Shown: piece by piece, positions 48,571 to 53,026 of the stretch
Position numbering within the stretch: the stretch's first letter is position 1
How the letters are laid out: every line of letters starts with the position of its first letter
Source of the DNA: an uncultured Collinsella sp.
GTDB taxonomy: Bacteria > Actinomycetota > Coriobacteriia > Coriobacteriales > Coriobacteriaceae
Reading direction: 5' to 3'
Assembly: GCA_959599095.1 (NCBI GenBank)
Contig: CAUGGC010000015.1
Span: forward strand, 1-53,026
DNA length: 53,026 nt
Notes under the pieces: generated by a model
Told to the model about the DNA's origin: nothing
Seen by the model: the letters and a program-made list of their open reading frames with translations, nothing else
Databases searched by the model: none
Made by a program: the position numbers and the translations under genes

Positions 48571-51339
48571 ATGATTGACAAGTCCAACGGATCGGGCACA
48601 CCGTCGGACATCAAGTGGACGGTCAGACTCAACCAAGGCAAGCTCAAGGCCGACATGAGTGGCTACGTGTTCACCGATTATCTGGACGGAAAACAGACGT
48701 ATACGGGCAACTACTTTACGGTTTACAAAGGCGACTCGGAGGCGAGCGGAATCGAGATTGAGAAAGGCAACCTTGACCCAAAGGAACAATCCTTTTCCTA
48801 TAAGTTCCGGGATAACCTTGAGGATAAGTACGCCACCTACTGCATCGTTTATCACACAAAGATGAACGACACGAGCTCGTACGACACCGTGCGTAACAAC
48901 GCGACCATCGAGCGTGAAGGCTCCGTTTCCGGTACCGATGAAGGCAGTTTCACGCCGCAGCTGACGGGTGTTGTGCCGATCACCAAGAGGCTCGTGAGAT
49001 CCAATGAGGCGGCGACGACGGGCAGGGCGACATGGGAGACGAAGGTCGCGCTGAAGGCGATCGTCAATGCGGTCCATCCAGACGAGGTGACGGTGAAGGA
49101 CACGTTTCAGTCGGCATGGTCGCAGAAACTTGGTGTCGACGAAAGCTCCATTACCATTAAAATCGGCGATACCGTGCTGGAACGGGGCGCCGACTGGAAT
49201 CCAACGGCTAGCTTTCCGGGTAATGAAACAAAGGAAAACTACGACCTCAAAATCATCGTTACCAACAAAGTGAAAGACGCCCTCGAGAAAGAGGACTACG
49301 CCGTTATCACCTACGACACCACATCAGAAGCGCTGTCGGGCTGGTACTCAAACTTTGCGTCGGTCAGCGCGCCGGGCCTGAAATTAAAGTGGTCGTTCAC
49401 CGAACCCGTCAAGTACGTTGTCAACCGAGAAACGAAGCCCGCGGTCGAGAAGCCGGAAGCGGAGTCGAAGATGTCTTGGGTTGAGAACTTCGATTGGCAT
49501 ACCGTTGACGGCTCGGATGAGAAGGGCGCCTGGATCGTCGACTGGACGGTGTATGCAAACCGCCAAAAGGGCAATAAGGGCGCAAATGGCGAGTTCGAAT
49601 ACTTTGGAGCTGGAAAGCTGGGCGGGAAACCGGTGAATATCGTTGATAGCCTTCCGGATGGTATGAGCTATGTTGCGAATTCCGCAAAGTTCACGCTCGT
49701 GCAGAATCCCTACGAAGAGCATACGGGGCTTGGTCGCGGAAGTGAGGCCAAGACGGTCGTTGATAATCAACAGCTTGCCACCGACAACGTCAGCAGCGCC
49801 GGCAATACGGTCACTTTCTCCATCCCCACAACTGGGCTTGGCGACTATGCCGGCTATGCGAAGCTCACATACAAAACAGCGGTCAAGCGCAGCGAGCTCG
49901 ATGTCTCTAAGAATGAGGTGAAGTTCACCAACTCGGCAAGCGCCGAGTCGGGAGACAAGAAATTCGATACCGGTAGCGGCACCGTCACCATCAAGAACAA
50001 CGTCATCAAAAAGACTGGTGAGCAAGTCAGTAATAGCAACCGTATTAAGTACACCATTCTTGTTAACGAGTCTGGCGTTGCCCTTAAGAATGGCACTGAC
50101 TTCCTCGAGCTCGTGGACACCATGGATGCCGAGTGCACGCTGGTGCCGTCGACGCTTAAGGTCTATGAGTGCGTGAACGGTGCCTGGTCACCGCTGACTG
50201 ATAAGGACTATTCGTCGAAGATGGAACAAGTCAAGGATGAATCTGGCTCGCGTACGAAGTTGACTCTTGAGGTGCCCGACGAGAAATACCTCAAGGTCGA
50301 GTACGAAGTTATCCCGACCGGAAACCCCGGTGAAGAGGTGTCTCTTTCCAATACCGCCGAGCTTACGGGTGTGACGGAAGGCTCGGCGATCGACGAGCAA
50401 AAATGGACCATCCAGAGCGCTTCTGCCAGTGCGGGCGGCAACGGCTACGATATCACGATGACCAAATACGATGCGCAGCAGGTCGGTGCTACGCTCAAAG
50501 GGGCGGAGTTCACGCTCTACAGCGTGAATATGGACCAGGTTGCGGATGACGGAAATGTAGAGAACGCCAGAACGCCGTTTTACGAGACCGCGACCGACGA
50601 CAACGGCAAAATCTCGTTCGGCACAAGCGACAAGAAGATGAGTAATTGCGTGCTCTACCAGCTCGTGGAGACCAAGGCGCCTGTTGGCTATGCCAAGGCC
50701 GATCCCACGTGGATCATGCTCAAGGGCAGCGCGAGCGAAGAGGATTATCAGGCTGCGCTAACTAAGGCAAAGGACATCGTCGACGGTGCGGAGATCATCG
50801 ACGATACAAAGAAGGACGAGATCTGGATCTACGACAATCGCCTAACGGGCTCTGCGGTTATTAAAGCAAAGAAAGTGCTTGAAGGTGGCACCTTCAAGGC
50901 GGGACAGTTCTCGTTCGAGCTCAAGGATGCCGAGGGCAGGGTGCTCCAGACGGTGACCAACGACGCCGGGGGCAATGTCTCTTTCAACGTCGACTACAAC
51001 AAGGCTGATACCTACACATACACCATCTCCGAGGTCGTCCCCGATGGCGCCGAGAACAACGTCAAGGACCACATCACCTACGACACAGTCGGGCACAATG
51101 TCACGGTTAACGTGACTATCGACAATAAAAGTGAGCAGCTCGACACCGTCGTCACGTATGGCGATGACTCCCAGGTGCCGCCGACTTTTATCAACAAGTA
51201 TTCGACCACGCTTCCTGAGGCGGGCGGGGCTGGCTTGACTATGACGTATCTGGCTGGCGCTTCGCTGTTGTGTTTTGCCGCGACGTGGATGCATGCTCGT
51301 CGCCATCGCGATCAAGATCGAGGTGGTGGCCGTGAGTAG
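48571..51339 (+). CDS. Pilus tip adhesin, C-terminal part (sortase-anchored)
   Basis: 922 residues in the same frame as the upstream part, beginning one codon after the TAA. It lacks a signal peptide and a Shine-Dalgarno, so it is unlikely to start its own product. Several adhesin beta-domains repeat (IKWTVRLNQGKL, WIVDWTVYANRQKG, IKYTILVNESG). A Cna_B-type domain (ITMTKYDAQQVGATLKGAEFT) and a pilin isopeptide-linkage domain (AVIKAKKVLEGGTFKAGQFSF, YTYTISEVVPDG) follow. Then come the sorting signal LPEAGG, a hydrophobic helix and an Arg-rich tail. The stop overlaps the next pilin by eight bases. Confidence 0.82.
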   Translation: MIDKSNGSGTPSDIKWTVRLNQGKLKADMSGYVFTDYLDGKQTYTGNYFTVYKGDSEASGIEIEKGNLDPKEQSFSYKFRDNLEDKYATYCIVYHTKMNDTSSYDTVRNNATIEREGSVSGTDEGSFTPQLTGVVPITKRLVRSNEAATTGRATWETKVALKAIVNAVHPDEVTVKDTFQSAWSQKLGVDESSITIKIGDTVLERGADWNPTASFPGNETKENYDLKIIVTNKVKDALEKEDYAVITYDTTSEALSGWYSNFASVSAPGLKLKWSFTEPVKYVVNRETKPAVEKPEAESKMSWVENFDWHTVDGSDEKGAWIVDWTVYANRQKGNKGANGEFEYFGAGKLGGKPVNIVDSLPDGMSYVANSAKFTLVQNPYEEHTGLGRGSEAKTVVDNQQLATDNVSSAGNTVTFSIPTTGLGDYAGYAKLTYKTAVKRSELDVSKNEVKFTNSASAESGDKKFDTGSGTVTIKNNVIKKTGEQVSNSNRIKYTILVNESGVALKNGTDFLELVDTMDAECTLVPSTLKVYECVNGAWSPLTDKDYSSKMEQVKDESGSRTKLTLEVPDEKYLKVEYEVIPTGNPGEEVSLSNTAELTGVTEGSAIDEQKWTIQSASASAGGNGYDITMTKYDAQQVGATLKGAEFTLYSVNMDQVADDGNVENARTPFYETATDDNGKISFGTSDKKMSNCVLYQLVETKAPVGYAKADPTWIMLKGSASEEDYQAALTKAKDIVDGAEIIDDTKKDEIWIYDNRLTGSAVIKAKKVLEGGTFKAGQFSFELKDAEGRVLQTVTNDAGGNVSFNVDYNKADTYTYTISEVVPDGAENNVKDHITYDTVGHNVTVNVTIDNKSEQLDTVVTYGDDSQVPPTFINKYSTTLPEAGGAGLTMTYLAGASLLCFAATWMHARRHRDQDRGGGRE

Positions 51340-52969
51340 GCTTAACCGCCGCTTGTTGGCTGCCGCGACGACAATCATGGTCGCTATTCTGTCTTTCGCG
51401 ATTGCCCCTGGGACGGCTCATGCTGCCGATACCGGTGCCATCACGGTGGACGGTACGGTTGCGACGCGGTATGACGCGTACCAGCTCTTTTCGGCGACCG
51501 TTGTCGACGATGCTGGCCAAAAAATTGCAACTGACGTAACGTGGGCGAATGACACGGTTCGTCAAACTGCTCTTTCGGTGCTACATGATGCGGGGCTCGA
51601 TAGCTCGACATCGACGGCGCAAGAGGCTGCCGAATGGATGAATGCCGACGGGCACATGACGACCGCGCTGACGGCAAAACTTGCCCGCGCAATTGTCAAA
51701 GCAGGCGCCGTGTCCGTGGCCCTTAACGCGGGCACGACGGCCGAGCTGCCCTGTGGCTACTGGCTCATCGTCGCCGACGACGACGCCATCGCCCAAGGCG
51801 AGGTCGGCACCGCGCCGATCGTGGCACTGGTCGGCGGCAGCGCCGTCGCCGTCAAGCCCAAGGCGGCGACCCCCAAGGTGGCCAAACACGTGCTGGAGGA
51901 CAGCACCGCCGCCTGGCAGAAGGCCGCCGACGCCACGGTCGGCGACGACCTGTACTGGCGCCTCTCGGCCGCGGTCCCGGCGGGGCTCACCGCCTACGAC
52001 ACCTACACGGTGCAGTTCGTCGACACCATGAGCGCGGGGCTCGACCCCTCCAAGGCGGCCGCGAGCATGCGCGTGTACGTGGCGGCGGGCGCGGACGGCG
52101 GCTTTGACGCCGTCACATGTGAGGGCGGTAACGCCAACTCGACGCTGGCTAAAGGGTGGACGGACATTACTTCACAGTGCAGGGTCTCGGTCGAGGGCAA
52201 TGCCTTCACCGTGCGCACCGGCGACCTGGTCGCCGCGCTCGGCGGGGCCGACGCCTTCGCCGCGGGCGCCCGCGTGGTTGCTGTCTACAATGCGCCGTTG
52301 GGGGCCAACTGCAATCGAGGCGCCACCAAGGGCAACCCCAACGAGGTCTACCTGCTTTACCCGCGCTCTCCTCTCGCCGACCAGTCCGGTGACGCCGGCT
52401 TCACCCGCACGCCGAGCGATGACGCGTGCGCCTATACCTGGGGACTCAGTCTGATCAAGCGCTCAAGCTCGGACGATAAGCCGCTCGCGGGCGCCAAGCT
52501 GCGCATCATCGATGACCGCGGCCGCATCCTAACGACTGACGGCTCGTGGTCGACGGATGTTGACGCGTGCGTCACCACGGGCTCGGACGGCCATGTGGAA
52601 TTGACCGGTGTGGACGCGGGCGTCTATACCGTCGAAGAGGTCGCGGCACCCAAGGGCTACACCGCCTTTGAGGGCAAACGTACGGTGACGGTTGCGGCCG
52701 AGGGTCTGGACGTTAAACAGGTGACGGCCGCGAAGCCCAAGGTGACTGTATCGGTCGAAAGCCCTCTGCGGGTTGACGCAGCCGATGCCGGGACGGGTTC
52801 GATTGAACTGTCGGTGCTCAACACCCCAAGCAAAGAAGTAAGTCGAGGCTTTATGCCCTCGACGGGAGATAGAACGTTGGTGCTGGTGGCGGCTTTGGCT
52901 GCCATCGGAGTGGCGGCTATTGTCGCCGCGCTCGTCATCAAGCGGGGAGGAGGTCGCCGTGAAAAATAA
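51332..52969 (+). CDS. Sortase-dependent major pilin (SpaA type)
   Basis: 545 residues. Signal peptide about 1-32 (LAAATTIMVAILSFAIAPGTAHA). An N-terminal pilin domain, a middle domain with a Lys-containing region (KAATPKVAKHVLED) typical of pilin isopeptide chemistry, and a SpaA/Cna_B domain with Glu motif YTVEEVAAPKGY near 445. Sorting signal MPSTG (an LPXTG variant), hydrophobic helix, basic tail. GTG at 51332 has GAGGTGG five bases upstream and overlaps the tip gene by eight bases; a frame opens 19 codons earlier but would lack a normal signal. It likely polymerises into the shaft with a class C sortase expected downstream. Confidence 0.88.
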   Translation: MSRLNRRLLAAATTIMVAILSFAIAPGTAHAADTGAITVDGTVATRYDAYQLFSATVVDDAGQKIATDVTWANDTVRQTALSVLHDAGLDSSTSTAQEAAEWMNADGHMTTALTAKLARAIVKAGAVSVALNAGTTAELPCGYWLIVADDDAIAQGEVGTAPIVALVGGSAVAVKPKAATPKVAKHVLEDSTAAWQKAADATVGDDLYWRLSAAVPAGLTAYDTYTVQFVDTMSAGLDPSKAAASMRVYVAAGADGGFDAVTCEGGNANSTLAKGWTDITSQCRVSVEGNAFTVRTGDLVAALGGADAFAAGARVVAVYNAPLGANCNRGATKGNPNEVYLLYPRSPLADQSGDAGFTRTPSDDACAYTWGLSLIKRSSSDDKPLAGAKLRIIDDRGRILTTDGSWSTDVDACVTTGSDGHVELTGVDAGVYTVEEVAAPKGYTAFEGKRTVTVAAEGLDVKQVTAAKPKVTVSVESPLRVDAADAGTGSIELSVLNTPSKEVSRGFMPSTGDRTLVLVAALAAIGVAAIVAALVIKRGGGRREK

Positions 52970-52988
52970 TTGCCCCATTACAGTCTGA
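52959..52988 (+). pseudogene. Very short frame after the pilin, possibly broken start of the next pilus gene
   Basis: GTG at 52959 has a perfect GGAGG five bases upstream and overlaps the pilin stop by 11 bases, exactly as the pilin overlaps the tip gene. The frame then ends at TGA after nine codons (MKNNCPITV). It may be the truncated start of the next gene, broken near the window end. The remaining 38 bases show no gene. Confidence 0.35.
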
Positions 52989-53026
52989 AGTGGGCCACCG
53001 ATAAATTTCGATGGCGAGCATTCGGC

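Noticed and set aside
52980..53026. Possible end of an insertion sequence at the right edge
   Set aside because: Only about 45 bases are visible, with no partner repeat or transposase, so an insertion cannot be supported.
1..53026. CRISPR arrays, rRNA genes, prophage or plasmid transfer genes
   Set aside because: No regularly spaced repeats, no rRNA sequence and no phage or transfer gene families were seen.

Overview
The window looks like the replication-origin region of a high-GC, gut-type member of Coriobacteriia (Actinomycetota), most likely Collinsella or a close relative. That is inferred from gene order, protein character and high GC; no database was searched. The core order rpmH-rnpA-yidD-yidC-jag-rsmG-parA-parB (minus strand) against dnaA-dnaN-recF-DUF721-gyrB-gyrA (plus strand) fixes the chromosomal origin near 31.6-35.3 kb.

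Left part (0.3-12 kb, all minus strand): tRNA-Lys, an M29 aminopeptidase, purC with a co-transcribed membrane protein, a two-component system, a Tat-exported lipoprotein with a small TSCPD protein, a binding protein coupled to a membrane diguanylate cyclase, purB and tRNA-Gly. A patch of tRNA-derived repeats lies between purB and tRNA-Gly. The next block (12.3-26.4 kb) holds a large cell-wall-anchored adhesin with a predicted thioester domain, a membrane M28-like protein with a huge disordered insertion, a WYL regulator pair converging on an exonuclease-DinG helicase, ddl and rlmN.

The origin block (26.4-35.3 kb) has ParABS with three perfect parS sites, a near-perfect parS inside dnaA and a weaker one after rlmN. 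DnaA-box-like TTTTCAACA elements lie on both sides of dnaA, and a DnaA-trio-like unwinding element sits between dnaA and dnaN. A GHKL-ATPase/Gln-rich/winged-helix protein of unknown function lies between the presumed origin and dnaA. The replication genes follow to gyrA (43.1 kb).

Right part (43.1-53.0 kb): a very long inverted repeat, a tRNA Ile-Ala-Ile operon without rRNA, a bifunctional-nuclease-domain protein with two unknown companions, typA, and a sortase-dependent pilus locus. The pilus tip adhesin is split by one in-frame TAA codon and is followed by a major pilin. The window ends just after the pilin, where a presumed next gene (a sortase would be expected) starts but stops after nine codons. 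Most supported genes have readable Shine-Dalgarno sequences, which were used to correct several starts.
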